A stretch of DNA of 32,086 bases from an uncultured Clostridia bacterium (GCA_944384925.1 CALWVF010000039.1:1-32086), one strand, 5' to 3'. Numbered from the stretch's first letter, positions 16,605 through 26,203 are shown. Notes: generated by a model from the letters alone, not told the origin. Numbers and translations: made by a program.

Positions 16605-19600
16605 TTACTTTGTTTGCAGTGCAAGCCTTGGTAAATCGAGAATAGCCTTTTGTATTCCGTCAGGGCTTTTTACATTAGGAAACACACATTCAACTTTATT
16701 GATTACCATGCCTCGTTTTTCAGATGAATTATAGGCATTAGGAGAGTTCCTCTGTTTGTAGTTAAATTTTGTAACGTCAAACATTTCTAAAAGTCTTGGC
16801 ATATATCCTACAAGTTTTTCAAATAAGAAAGTTTGTTGAGATGACAAAACTCTCTCTTTTTTGTCTAAATAAGCAAGTCCACTATTGTTTGCATCCCCAC
16901 CAGAATCAAAGCGAACCGGATTAGGGGAATCAAAATTGCCTGTATACCTGTTATTAAAGCCTACACTGGAGTATTCATATTGAGACCTTCCAGATAATTC
17001 TTTATTTAATTTATCAAGTCTATCTAATTTATCCTGAACTGTTGCTATAACTCTATCCCATGCTCCACCATATTGAGATTCTAGTTTGGACATATAATCA
17101 ATAGTAAGTTGTTCTATATCAACATAATATTTTTCTATTGCATTTTTCTGGGCATCAAGTGACTGCTTTAAATGAAATTCACTATCTTCATAAACTGATG
17201 ACTTTTCTTCCATTTCTCTTTTTAGTGCATCTATTTCACTTTGATATCTTCTAGTCTCTTTATCATACTGCCAATCAGAATAGTCTTTTTCTATTTCTCT
17301 TAGTTCCTCTTGTGCCGTCTTAACTGTTTCGGGGTTAAAACTATATTCAAACTGCCATGAGCCATCTTCCTGTTGGGTCAATATTTTAGTTGTTTTATTA
17401 TTTAAAGCATTTTGCAGTTTTAGTCTTGCTTCCATCAATTTATTTTGATATTCTTCATCTTTATTTATGGCTTCTTTTGTCTCTTTTTCTTTTTCTCTCG
17501 CATCAATTATAGATTGTAAATACCTAATTCTCTCATTTTGCTCATGTTCCCATAGGTCTTTGCCCTTTTCTCCATATAGCTCCTTTTCAACTTTATATAA
17601 TTTCTCCTTATATTCAAGTTCAGACTTTAAAAGAGCATTTTTCTTTTCAAGGTTAAATGCTTCTCGTACATTGCTTTCTATTTTGTCTTTTATTGCTACA
17701 AGTTCAGCCATGTAGGAATACATTTTATCCTCTAAATATTCTCTCATTTCTTTATTTAAGGTTTTAGAGGATAACATATTTTTAACTGTACTTAGGTTAG
17801 AGGAAATTAATCTAAATTTTTGAGCTAATAATTCTGATTGTTTAGATTTTTCCTCTATTGTATTTACATTACCTAAAGCCCTTAATTTCTTATCTACAAC
17901 GTCACAAGGTCTTTCTAATGCAGATACCTTATTTTTTAAATCTGAAAGTGCTTGTGATGCAGTATTGTCCTTTGTTGTTCTTCCTGTACTACTCTTTGAA
18001 GAACTCGATTTTTTACTGCCAACAGATGAACTCAATACTCTATTAAGAGAGTTCGAGCTTGTCTTTAGAACATTATCCATTAACGTCTTATAATTGTTAT
18101 AAGCCGCTGTTGCTGTTTTTACAGCTTTGCTCTCTCCTTTATATTCAACCATTCCATCTTGATTAACTGAAAATCCTTGTAAATCATTCAGTCTATCAAA
18201 TCTTTCTGAAAGTGCCGCGTTATTATTTTTAATTGACTGCGTATGAGCATCTAAAATAGAAGACTGGGATTCAGTACTTGACGTTAAATCATCAGTAGCC
18301 GATGTTGTATTTGCCTTTTCTTCCGCATTAGCCGCTGTTAGAACATTGTCAAGTAGCGTTATTTGAGTATTCTGCATCTTTACAGTCAGCATTTCTCTCA
18401 TGGCTTGCTCATTAAGAACTAACTGTCCATTTTGAAGTGATAACAAAGATAAATATTCTGCATCTAAAGAGAGTAAACTTTCAAGTGTTTTTATAGTAAC
18501 AAATCCGTTATTATTATACTCTGTAACTATATTATATAAACTATCATAGGCTCCGCTTAATTCTTTTAATTCATCAATGTTTTCTTTCATTGACGGAACT
18601 TCGGCAATAGAGGATTTATAATTTTCAATCGCATTAGTAAGGTCATCAAACGAAGATATCGTGTCAAAGTCAACATTATTAGAATTTACCATCTCATTAA
18701 ACGTTTCAAACTCACCTACATTTAAATTACCTAAAAATCCCTGTAGTTTTTCTATTCTTTCCTTTAGAATGTCCTCGCCTACTGAAACCTCATTTGCATG
18801 TTTAGATGATGAATTTTCAATATTTCTATATATTTGCTGTACCGCACGTTCGGCTACATTTTCAACCTTTTGTGTATCTATTTCAACATCTTTAATCCCC
18901 ATCTTAACTTTAATATCATCTATTGACAACTGATATTTTGAGGCATATTGAGTTATAGCATTATTATTAAATATTGCATCTACTATTTCCTTATACTGTT
19001 TTTGGTATTCTATGACTGACAATTTAGATTTATCAAGAGAAAATAATTTATCAAAAAGCTGGGATGTATTTAAAATGTTCCCATTAGAATCCGTATAAGA
19101 ATATGCTTCATTACTTATTAAAGAAACAAGGTCAGAAACCTCACTTTGTATTTTTTTGCGGTCTGATTTAATTCCTATTTCTATTCCATTAACAAAATTA
19201 GTTATTATGTTTTTCCCAGCATTAGAAATTTCGTTATATCCCTGTGTAGTTTGCGCTACTAGTTGAAGAGTAGGATTAAAAGTCTTTTCTGCATCAGATA
19301 TTTTCTTTCTTGCTTGGCTGATTGATTGAATATAGACATCTATACTTTTTTCTGCTTCTTCAGTTATAGAATTTAGCTTAGACGTAGGTATTTGAGGGTC
19401 ATTATACAAGTAAAAATCTTTAACTGCCTCTTTATATTTACTTTTAAAGCTATCAATATTTTTAATTATAGAATCAAAGTTGTTAGATATATATTGGTTA
19501 ATATTTTCATTAACACCTAAATCAATATTAGTAAAATCTTTAAGCATTCTTCTTACATTTATAGAAGCTCTATCATAAGTATCATTGTTTAAATAATCAG

Positions 19601-22600
19601 GTGATTTTATTTTACTAAGTTCAGAATTAACCTCCTTAATCTGTGCAACAGAACCTTCAAATGCTATCTTTAAGTTATCATCAGTTACCATGTTTTCAAG
19701 TTTTGCTTTATTTTCTTGTTGAAGTAGTGCTATTGATTGCTCTATAAGGTTATTTTTATTTGCAATAGCCTTCCCTTCTTTATTGTATCCAGTTATAAGA
19801 CTAGGACTATACCCTAAAACTGTTGCAACTATCTCTTGATATCTTTGATACTGGTCGGCTGACAAAGAAATATTATTACCATACTCATCAACTCCCTCTG
19901 ATAACTTCTTGTATTCATTTTTCACGCTTTCAAGGCTATTAATGTTACTAGTGATTGATGATGTATCAGATGTATATGTATCCATCAACTCTTTTGCATT
20001 ATCAATAGCTTCTTGCTGTTTTTTATTTAATTCACTCATTATTCCACTAATTAAAGTTCCAACCATGAGTACCGCAGTAATTATAGCTAAATATGGGTTT
20101 GCCGCAGCTAAAGTATTTTGAGTGGCAAGCTCTTTATTTATTGCTTCTTCGGTAGCTATTCTCTTACATTCCTCTGCTACTAATTCTCTTTGTGAAAGTA
20201 TATTTTTTTCTGTTTCAGACGATTGCAATCTTTCAGCCATAGTTAAGCTTTTTATTGAATCCACTATGCCTTTTATAGCTGACGGAATAGATGCAAGGCT
20301 CTTCCCTATAGTTTTAATTAGCGTAGTTGTTCTTGAATTATTGAGTAATAGATAAAATGCTGTAAATGCGGCAGTTATAAGTATTATCTTACCTGATGTA
20401 CCATCTAAAGCAGTCATAAAATTCATTATTACATTACCCAAATCATAGAAAAATGAAACTACTCCACTATTAAGCAAAATTGAATAAAACTGTTCAAATC
20501 GTGCATTAAGCTCCTGCTGCTTAGCCGCTACAGATTCTTGATATATACTATACTTCTCCATAGCTGTACCACTTGATTCATATGTTGTTTTTTCAAGTTC
20601 CTTAACTTTTGAATAGTTTTCAAATAGTGCAACCACATTTTCTCTTTGCCTTGTACCACCTATAGCCGATGAAACCGCCGCTCTTTGAACATCACTAAAG
20701 CTCTGCCACTTTGAAGCAATTTCATCAAGAACATCTCCAAAATTTCTAAATTCACTTTTATTATCTCTAAGTTTAATTCCTAAACTCATCAATGATGTTT
20801 CAACATCATTAAGGGATTCCGCACTCTCTGGGTCAAAAAGCTCACCAGCTTTTACGTTTGACATACGAGAAAACATTGTTTTAAAAGCCTCTCCAACTGT
20901 ACTTGCTGATTTTTGAGTAACTTCCAGTACCGTTGCAATCATACTCATTGTCTGGTTAATGTCTACTCCAGAGGTTCTTGCCATATTAGCACATCTTGAC
21001 AAGGCTTCAGCTACATCTTGGGCAGTTGTAGCGGCTTTAAAGTCAATGGCAACCATCTTGTCAATTACTCCTATGACTTCTTCCGATTGTAATTGATATC
21101 CCTTTAAGGTGCTGGTTAAATACTGTGTGGCATCTCCTGCATCAATCAAGGCTAGTTTACTTAATACCATTGAATCCTCTACAAGAGTATTCGTGTCTGA
21201 TAAGCTAAACCCTTGTCGTAACCATGTTTGTGCGCCCTTTGCAACGTCAAGAGTTGAAGTCTTTAACTTTATCGCAAGTTGATTATATGTATCAGCTAAA
21301 CCTTGCATTTCCTCTTTTGTCCCCATTGTGATTCGCTGAATATTGTTCATTGCTTCGTCTAACTGTTTAATATATGTAATACACTCTTTAACATTATCTG
21401 TTATACCTGTCCACATCTTCATTGAAATGCCCCATAAGACAAAACGCTCTATGGCTGATATCAACATATTTGATAATTGTTGCTGATGATTAACAATATC
21501 CGTTGTGTTTTCTGAAAGAAGATGAATTTTCTTATTAGTTTCATCAATTACAAAATTATAACTTTTCCATTGATTTTCATCTGTCTTTACACGTATAGTC
21601 GTTTTTGAAATTGAATTACCTAGATTATCTATTGTAGATGCTGTTTGTTTAACAATTTCTGATGTCCCTTTAACATTATTAAGCCACCACGACGAACCTT
21701 GTAAATCTGCTACACTGCTACCTGATGAAACTGTTTGCCCATATTTTGAATTTTCCCTTATCTGTCTAGCTTGGTTCGCTATATTTATTAAATATTCTTC
21801 ATGCTTTTCTAAGTTCCTAAGAGTTTCCTTTTGCGATTGGTTTAAAAGGTTGCTTTGATTAAGCTCTTGACTGTTACTATTAATCTTTTGAGACAATGAA
21901 TTAATCTCATCTTGTTTTATGGACTTTAATTGTTCAGCAGTTGTTACAAGTTCTACTTCTAATTTTGCTCGTTCTTTCATTAACTGCTTTTGTTCGTTAT
22001 ATAAATTACTTACTCTCTGTATATCTGATGCTTGATTAGAAATAATCTCCTTTTCTTGTTGTCTAAAAGCATTCTTATCTTTTAATATTTGAAGGTCAAG
22101 TTGTTGTTTTTGAGACAAAATATTTTCAGAGTTTATATTCTGTTCTAATATTTTGAGTTGTTCTTTTAGATACTCTATTCGTTCACTATAAAAAGTGTCT
22201 AGTTTACCATTGCTGTCCAGTCTCTTATTTTCTAAATTAGATATTTCCCTTATTAAATCTTTTTGATAATAAAGTCTGTCATTAATAGCTTGTTGGACTT
22301 TTGTATCTTCTGTTCTCGAATTAGTAACTTCTGGTTGTCCATTAATATTTTCAAGTTCATAAGATATTTTCTTATAACCATCAAGTGTTGAAAGTACCGC
22401 TCTTGTCCATTGGTTGGTCTCGTCATATGTGACTCTTAATCCAGTAATAACACCTCTAATTTCACCATTAATATTACTATAATCAAAGCCATTATTACCA
22501 TTCCCACTGTTTGGCGCACCTGCATTTGACCTCAATAAATTGTCAAGAATAGCATATCCTCTTTCTGCATCTCTTATTAAATTGACTTGTTCTCTTATAT

Positions 22601-22880
22601 TATTGCTAAATTCATTTATAGAGCCACTTCTCATATTATTAGGGGTTACAGTGGAATTATAGTTGCCCAGATTTATGCTCTCCATAGAAACTTTTAGATT
22701 ATCCACTGCTTCTTTTACTGTCCTAATATTATTAAGTGCATTTTCTGTGTTAATATTAAGGTCTATCCCCTCTTTAAGTGTATTTAGTAATTGTTCTAAC
22801 TCTGTACTATTTTGAAGAATAGCCTTAACAAAAAATCCTATTCCGCCCCCACTGCTTGAAGAAGCATTTATGCTAGACAT
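16605..22880 (-). CDS. Phage tail tape measure protein (TP901 family)
   Basis: A 2091-residue protein and the largest gene here. Long coiled coils lie at about residues 195-375 and 1700-1900. The conserved TP901 core spans about 500-790 (DEAMNNIQRIT, GSxQ-like blocks, SSAIGGTRQRENVVALFENY). Two hydrophobic segments lie near 835-850 and 930-955. The C-terminus ends NKVECVFPNVKSPDGIQ, a short domain common to this group. In known siphophages the length sets tail length at about 0.15 nm per residue, so a tail near 300 nm is inferred. AAGGAGGAG precedes the ATG. No peptidase or lytic domain is visible. Confidence 0.95.
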   Translation of the reverse strand: MSSINASSSSGGGIGFFVKAILQNSTELEQLLNTLKEGIDLNINTENALNNIRTVKEAVDNLKVSMESINLGNYNSTVTPNNMRSGSINEFSNNIREQVNLIRDAERGYAILDNLLRSNAGAPNSGNGNNGFDYSNINGEIRGVITGLRVTYDETNQWTRAVLSTLDGYKKISYELENINGQPEVTNSRTEDTKVQQAINDRLYYQKDLIREISNLENKRLDSNGKLDTFYSERIEYLKEQLKILEQNINSENILSQKQQLDLQILKDKNAFRQQEKEIISNQASDIQRVSNLYNEQKQLMKERAKLEVELVTTAEQLKSIKQDEINSLSQKINSNSQELNQSNLLNQSQKETLRNLEKHEEYLINIANQARQIRENSKYGQTVSSGSSVADLQGSSWWLNNVKGTSEIVKQTASTIDNLGNSISKTTIRVKTDENQWKSYNFVIDETNKKIHLLSENTTDIVNHQQQLSNMLISAIERFVLWGISMKMWTGITDNVKECITYIKQLDEAMNNIQRITMGTKEEMQGLADTYNQLAIKLKTSTLDVAKGAQTWLRQGFSLSDTNTLVEDSMVLSKLALIDAGDATQYLTSTLKGYQLQSEEVIGVIDKMVAIDFKAATTAQDVAEALSRCANMARTSGVDINQTMSMIATVLEVTQKSASTVGEAFKTMFSRMSNVKAGELFDPESAESLNDVETSLMSLGIKLRDNKSEFRNFGDVLDEIASKWQSFSDVQRAAVSSAIGGTRQRENVVALFENYSKVKELEKTTYESSGTAMEKYSIYQESVAAKQQELNARFEQFYSILLNSGVVSFFYDLGNVIMNFMTALDGTSGKIILITAAFTAFYLLLNNSRTTTLIKTIGKSLASIPSAIKGIVDSIKSLTMAERLQSSETEKNILSQRELVAEECKRIATEEAINKELATQNTLAAANPYLAIITAVLMVGTLISGIMSELNKKQQEAIDNAKELMDTYTSDTSSITSNINSLESVKNEYKKLSEGVDEYGNNISLSADQYQRYQEIVATVLGYSPSLITGYNKEGKAIANKNNLIEQSIALLQQENKAKLENMVTDDNLKIAFEGSVAQIKEVNSELSKIKSPDYLNNDTYDRASINVRRMLKDFTNIDLGVNENINQYISNNFDSIIKNIDSFKSKYKEAVKDFYLYNDPQIPTSKLNSITEEAEKSIDVYIQSISQARKKISDAEKTFNPTLQLVAQTTQGYNEISNAGKNIITNFVNGIEIGIKSDRKKIQSEVSDLVSLISNEAYSYTDSNGNILNTSQLFDKLFSLDKSKLSVIEYQKQYKEIVDAIFNNNAITQYASKYQLSIDDIKVKMGIKDVEIDTQKVENVAERAVQQIYRNIENSSSKHANEVSVGEDILKERIEKLQGFLGNLNVGEFETFNEMVNSNNVDFDTISSFDDLTNAIENYKSSIAEVPSMKENIDELKELSGAYDSLYNIVTEYNNNGFVTIKTLESLLSLDAEYLSLLSLQNGQLVLNEQAMREMLTVKMQNTQITLLDNVLTAANAEEKANTTSATDDLTSSTESQSSILDAHTQSIKNNNAALSERFDRLNDLQGFSVNQDGMVEYKGESKAVKTATAAYNNYKTLMDNVLKTSSNSLNRVLSSSVGSKKSSSSKSSTGRTTKDNTASQALSDLKNKVSALERPCDVVDKKLRALGNVNTIEEKSKQSELLAQKFRLISSNLSTVKNMLSSKTLNKEMREYLEDKMYSYMAELVAIKDKIESNVREAFNLEKKNALLKSELEYKEKLYKVEKELYGEKGKDLWEHEQNERIRYLQSIIDAREKEKETKEAINKDEEYQNKLMEARLKLQNALNNKTTKILTQQEDGSWQFEYSFNPETVKTAQEELREIEKDYSDWQYDKETRRYQSEIDALKREMEEKSSVYEDSEFHLKQSLDAQKNAIEKYYVDIEQLTIDYMSKLESQYGGAWDRVIATVQDKLDRLDKLNKELSGRSQYEYSSVGFNNRYTGNFDSPNPVRFDSGGDANNSGLAYLDKKERVLSSQQTFLFEKLVGYMPRLLEMFDVTKFNYKQRNSPNAYNSSEKRGMVINKVECVFPNVKSPDGIQKAILDLPRLALQTK

Positions 22881-22903
22881 ATGTATACTCCTCCTTAATA
22901 ATT

Positions 22904-23434
22904 CTATATAATTCTAACATCATTGCCATTTGACTTTAATGCTCTTACTAAAATATCAAGATAATCTTTACTTCTATCTTGTTCCTCAACCGTTTTTTCA
23001 AAATATGGCTTTTTAACTCTCCAAAATCCATAACCGATGTCATGATACTTTCCATCATTGCCAATGCCCTTAAAAAATCCCGACAGATTATTTATTACAA
23101 TATCAGGAATAAAATCGCTTACATCACCCTTAGCATTTGGGTCTAATGAATAATGCTGATTAGGTGTATTGGCATGAATTAAATTGGTATTATGCCCTAT
23201 TTGTGCATACACAGATTTATTGTTTCTACTCATGTCAATACATTCAATACTTTCTCTTAATTCATAAGTCCTCTTATATTCCTTAGGTTTGTAGCTTTGA
23301 TATACAAGCTCATTTACCATATTCTTAGTCTGTTTAATTAAATAGTCATTTAACCCATTACTACAGGTCATAGCTAATTCAATCTGTTCCAAAAGATATT
23401 TTTCTAATTCTTTAATACTCCTTAATTCACGCAT
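22904..23434 (-). CDS. Phage neck/tail-completion-like protein (HK97 gp10-like)
   Basis: A protein of about 176 residues starting MRELRSIKELEKYL. The frame can open at 23473, but that start lies inside a terminator hairpin. GGGTGG precedes the ATG at 23434, so the latter is preferred. The N-terminal helix with YLLEQIELAMTC and the C-terminal GFWRVKKPYFEKTVEEQ resemble HK97-gp10-type proteins, whose C-terminal P-F-L/x stretch follows strands. This family joins tail to head or completes tails. The gene lies directly upstream of the tape measure. Assignment is moderate. Confidence 0.55.
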   Translation of the reverse strand: MRELRSIKELEKYLLEQIELAMTCSNGLNDYLIKQTKNMVNELVYQSYKPKEYKRTYELRESIECIDMSRNNKSVYAQIGHNTNLIHANTPNQHYSLDPNAKGDVSDFIPDIVINNLSGFFKGIGNDGKYHDIGYGFWRVKKPYFEKTVEEQDRSKDYLDILVRALKSNGNDVRII

Positions 23435-23451
23435 ATAAATACCACCCTTAC

Positions 23452-23498
23452 CAATAAAAAAAGAGAGTAACAAACCAAAAACAGTCTGTTACTCTCTT
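23452..23498 (-). terminator. Intra-operon terminator abutting a ribosome-binding site
   Basis: A 12-bp perfect stem (AAGAGAGTAACA / TGTTACTCTCTT) with a 14-base loop is followed on the minus strand by seven or more T residues. It begins just after the stop of the 201-residue protein and is followed almost at once by the ribosome site of the next gene. Confidence 0.85.
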
Positions 23499-23502
23499 AA
23501 TT

Positions 23503-24108
23503 TCATTTCAATACATTAAGCGTTAATTCTGTTCCATCAGCCTTATGTATATTTTTTTTTACAATTTTATTCTTTTTATCCTTTTGAGATTTTAGTATTG
23601 ACAGTAAACCTCCATTAAATAACTCCTTGGTGAAAGCATTTACTACTTCTGGGCTAACCTTGTTTAAAGATTTTATCGCATTATTTATTATATTCTTTAT
23701 ATCTCTTTTATTAGGAAGTGAATTTATAATTAAGTCAGATTGCTTAGAAATAATAGAACTTAATGAATTGTTCAATTCCTTTGATTCATGGATTGTGCAA
23801 TAAAGAAGTTCGTCTAATATTGATAAATCTAAACTTTTATCATTTATAGTATCAATAACATATTGAAATGCACCTATTACTTCTAAGTCATCATAACCAA
23901 TATTATCTTTAAATTCAAAGTTAGTATAATACCTTAATATTCCTAGTTTATATATCATTTCTTTTATAAAATGGTTTATATAAGTTAGTCCGTTTTTATC
24001 CTCAAAACATGTTGCAATGATTTCATTAATTAGTTGTTGTTTTTTAGCTAATGGAATGTAATAGTTAATTTTTAGATTTTCCTTAAACTGTTCAATAGTA
24101 ATACTCAT
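23503..24108 (-). CDS. Helical phage protein of unknown function
   Basis: A 201-residue mostly helical protein (MSITIEQFKENLKINYYIPLAKKQQLINEII start). It has no signal peptide, and its lysine-rich end lies near KDKKNKIVKKN. Its position just ahead of tail morphogenesis genes, and its all-helical character, suggest an assembly protein, perhaps a tail chaperone. I do not recognise the family. The AGGAGAG site before the ATG is good. The gene overlaps the RecU-like stop by 4 bases and ends at a terminator. Confidence 0.55.
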   Translation of the reverse strand: MSITIEQFKENLKINYYIPLAKKQQLINEIIATCFEDKNGLTYINHFIKEMIYKLGILRYYTNFEFKDNIGYDDLEVIGAFQYVIDTINDKSLDLSILDELLYCTIHESKELNNSLSSIISKQSDLIINSLPNKRDIKNIINNAIKSLNKVSPEVVNAFTKELFNGGLLSILKSQKDKKNKIVKKNIHKADGTELTLNVLK

Positions 24109-24683
24109 ATTCTCTCTCCTTTGTATTTGTCTTCTAGTGCTATAGCCTTATCGAAAAAACCTTTAACATCATATCTATAGTGTTTTTTCTTCAATCTTTT
24201 ATCAACAATAATATGAGATAGAGCTTTAATGTCGTTCTCGGATATACTTTTTTTATTATTTTTAATAAGGAAACCAATAAAATCATCTATATTGACAGCA
24301 TATGTAATACCATTTGTTTTAAAATCTAAAATAAAAAAACCAAAGGCACCTTTATACTGATTAACTTCAGCAAGTCCTTTGATTTGATGTTGTTTTATCA
24401 TTTTATTTTTATCTTCTTTTGCTCTTTGAATAGTCATATATGGATGTATAGTGGTTTTAAATTCCAGTGCAAAGAATTTACCTTTTGTACTATAAAAATA
24501 GGCATTGTCATAAGGGTTGTTTCTAACAAAACTAATTCCATCATACTCTTTAAATGAAATTGGACTGTCTTTTAATCGTAAACAATATATAAGTTTCTTA
24601 TCAATACTTTCATTCCATTTTATTTCAAAAAACTTCCCTATATTTCTTATATGTAACACCACCAATGCGAAAAGTAATTTCAT
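24105..24683 (-). CDS. RecU-like Holliday-junction resolvase
   Basis: A 192-residue PD-(D/E)XK-type protein. The pattern GKFFE (E20), YDNAYF (D59), KGKFFALEFKTT (E74-x-K76) and HQIKGL (H99-Q100) follows the RecU order of F-E, D, E-x-K and HQ, and the length is close to RecU. RecU resolves recombination intermediates. A phage could use such an enzyme for genome maturation or recombination. No clear ribosome site precedes the ATG at 24683. The upstream stop lies 9 bases away, so translational coupling is likely. A start inside (after GGTGGT) is possible. Confidence 0.75.
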   Translation of the reverse strand: MKLLFALVVLHIRNIGKFFEIKWNESIDKKLIYCLRLKDSPISFKEYDGISFVRNNPYDNAYFYSTKGKFFALEFKTTIHPYMTIQRAKEDKNKMIKQHQIKGLAEVNQYKGAFGFFILDFKTNGITYAVNIDDFIGFLIKNNKKSISENDIKALSHIIVDKRLKKKHYRYDVKGFFDKAIALEDKYKGERI

Positions 24684-24691
24684 ACTAGAAA

Positions 24692-25276
24692 TTAATCTAA
24701 AAACATTCCTGTATCTTCGTCATCAAGTAGACATCTATAGCTTACATTAAAAATTTTTGACAACTTAATAATTGTATTTAAATCTGGTATAATTTTGTTC
24801 TTTTCGTAGAAACGTGATACATGTAGTGCCTCTGCAACTTGTTGTTGCGTATATCCTATACTTTTTCTAATCCTTTTTATCCTGTCTCCAATACCGTACA
24901 CCATATTTTTATTGAATCGTTCATTTGAGGTACTATTAGGCTCTCCTGCCTTCTTCATCAGCATACCATAAAAAAACATTTTTTTACACATTATAAACAA
25001 AACCTGTTCATATAAAAATGTAAGCTGTTTTATTTTACTTTCATCTGATATACATTCACAATTGCTTTCTAGCTTTTCAAGGAATGCTTCTAGTTTATTT
25101 ATTTCTTGGTATAAATCATAACAACTACCATGTTTATCAGTACATTCATTCTTAACAGTCACATCATTAAGACTACTGCTTAACCCTATATTCTTAATTT
25201 CATAATAACCTTTAACAATCCCATATAACTTCCTAAATAGGTGTTCCCCACACCCATTATTAAATTCTTGATTCAT
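24692..25276 (-). CDS. Protein with unknown N-terminal domain and a shortened XRE-type HTH
   Basis: A 194-residue protein. Residues 1-125 are helical and Cys-containing with no recognised domain. Residues 130-185 match an XRE HTH: GDRIKRIRKSIGYTQQQVAEAL, then IIPDLNTIIKLSKIFNVSYRCLL. The recognition helix is abnormal. HVSR passes straight to FYEKNK, where XRE proteins normally have about four or five more residues (such as S-T-I-S) before R-Y-E. Reading frame is intact, so this looks like an in-frame loss. DNA binding may be lost or changed. It is co-directional with RecU and the SLOG gene. Confidence 0.7.
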   Translation of the reverse strand: MNQEFNNGCGEHLFRKLYGIVKGYYEIKNIGLSSSLNDVTVKNECTDKHGSCYDLYQEINKLEAFLEKLESNCECISDESKIKQLTFLYEQVLFIMCKKMFFYGMLMKKAGEPNSTSNERFNKNMVYGIGDRIKRIRKSIGYTQQQVAEALHVSRFYEKNKIIPDLNTIIKLSKIFNVSYRCLLDDEDTGMFLD

Positions 25277-25291
25277 TTTGGTATCCCTTCG

Positions 25292-25741
25292 TTAAATAAT
25301 AATAATCTCTCTTTTTAACTTTTTAGCATAATTCACCGTATAAAGTGTTCCTCCACTTTCTCTCCCATCAAGATAGGCTACTACATAATCTGAATTGTCA
25401 ACCATGTATCTATTTCTTTTTAACATACAATCTTTATCAAATTCCTTAGAAGTATATATAATACAGTCTGCACTATCTTTTATTAATTGATATACTAATA
25501 TATCATTTTTGCTCCAATTGTCGGCTTGATTTATGCATGGTAATACAAGCGTTAGCTTTTTCTTTTGTTCTAAAACCAATAAAGCAACTAAAGTATCAAA
25601 TCCTAATGCTCCGCCGCACATAAAGTTAGTTACACCCTTATTACTTAAATCCATTATTAAATTATTAATAGAATCTTTTATATTCTGAATTTTGTCTTTA
25701 TGTATAAACCTATGTCCTGTAAAACAGCATGTCCTTTCCAT
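25292..25741 (-). CDS. SLOG-domain protein (YpsA/DUF1273-like)
   Basis: A 149-residue Rossmann-like SLOG protein. CFTGHR (residues 6-11), the glycine-rich GGALGFD loop (43-49), LVLPCINQADNWS, and a C-terminal SGGTLYTVNYAKK are characteristic of YpsA/DUF1273. SLOG folds bind nucleotide-derived ligands in other systems, including some defence proteins, but the role of this subgroup is not settled. It is first of the leftward train and has AGGATGG before the ATG. No partner effector is visible next to it. Confidence 0.85.
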   Translation of the reverse strand: MERTCCFTGHRFIHKDKIQNIKDSINNLIMDLSNKGVTNFMCGGALGFDTLVALLVLEQKKKLTLVLPCINQADNWSKNDILVYQLIKDSADCIIYTSKEFDKDCMLKRNRYMVDNSDYVVAYLDGRESGGTLYTVNYAKKLKREIIII

Positions 25742-25836
25742 TTATTCACCATCCTTTCTCATAAACAATATCATTACTTTGAGTATTTTAGAAATATAAA
25801 ACATTCTAATTTTAGCAATGGTTAATTCTTAAAAAT

Positions 25837-25861
25837 CTCCATACAATTTAATGTATGGAGG
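25837..25861 (+). promoter_or_regulatory. Hairpin that hides the ribosome site of the regulator gene
   Basis: CTCCATACA (25837-25845) pairs perfectly with TGTATGGAG (25852-25860) around a 6-base loop. The 3' arm contains the GGAG of the ribosome site (GGAGG, 25857-25861) for the gene at 25871. It may control translation, or may be an operator for an autoregulated XRE protein. Confidence 0.55.
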
Positions 25862-25870
25862 ATTATACGT

Positions 25871-26197
25871 ATGGATAAAAAAACAAGAACTCATCTTGGC
25901 GAAAGAATAAAAGAAACTAGAAATAAGATAGGTTTCACGCAGGAAGAAGCCGCTGAAATGTTAGATATAGCATATAGCTCTTATGTTAAAATTGAAAATG
26001 GATTCCAAAGTCCCTCTCTTAATTTACTAATGAAAATCTCTAAGTTTTATTCTGTTACCATTGATTATTTAATTTATGGAAATAATAAAGTTGAGTTTAA
26101 TCAATCTGACAAAATCAATGCATTAATAAGAGTAATTGATAAAGATAAATTAAAACATACCAATATTATAATCAATAAAATACTAGATTTACTATAG
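25871..26197 (+). CDS. XRE-family transcriptional regulator
   Basis: A 108-residue regulator with a complete XRE HTH at about residues 9-68: GERIKETRNKIGFTQEEAAEMLDIAYSSYVKIENGFQSPSLNLLMKIS with YSVTIDYL. A short helical C-terminus follows. No membrane or catalytic domain is present. It is a candidate prophage repressor or activator. The GGAGG site lies in a hairpin. A terminator follows directly. Its gene converges with the candidate small RNA from the opposite strand. Confidence 0.88.
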   Translation: MDKKTRTHLGERIKETRNKIGFTQEEAAEMLDIAYSSYVKIENGFQSPSLNLLMKISKFYSVTIDYLIYGNNKVEFNQSDKINALIRVIDKDKLKHTNIIINKILDLL

Positions 26198-26203
26198 ATT
26201 ATT

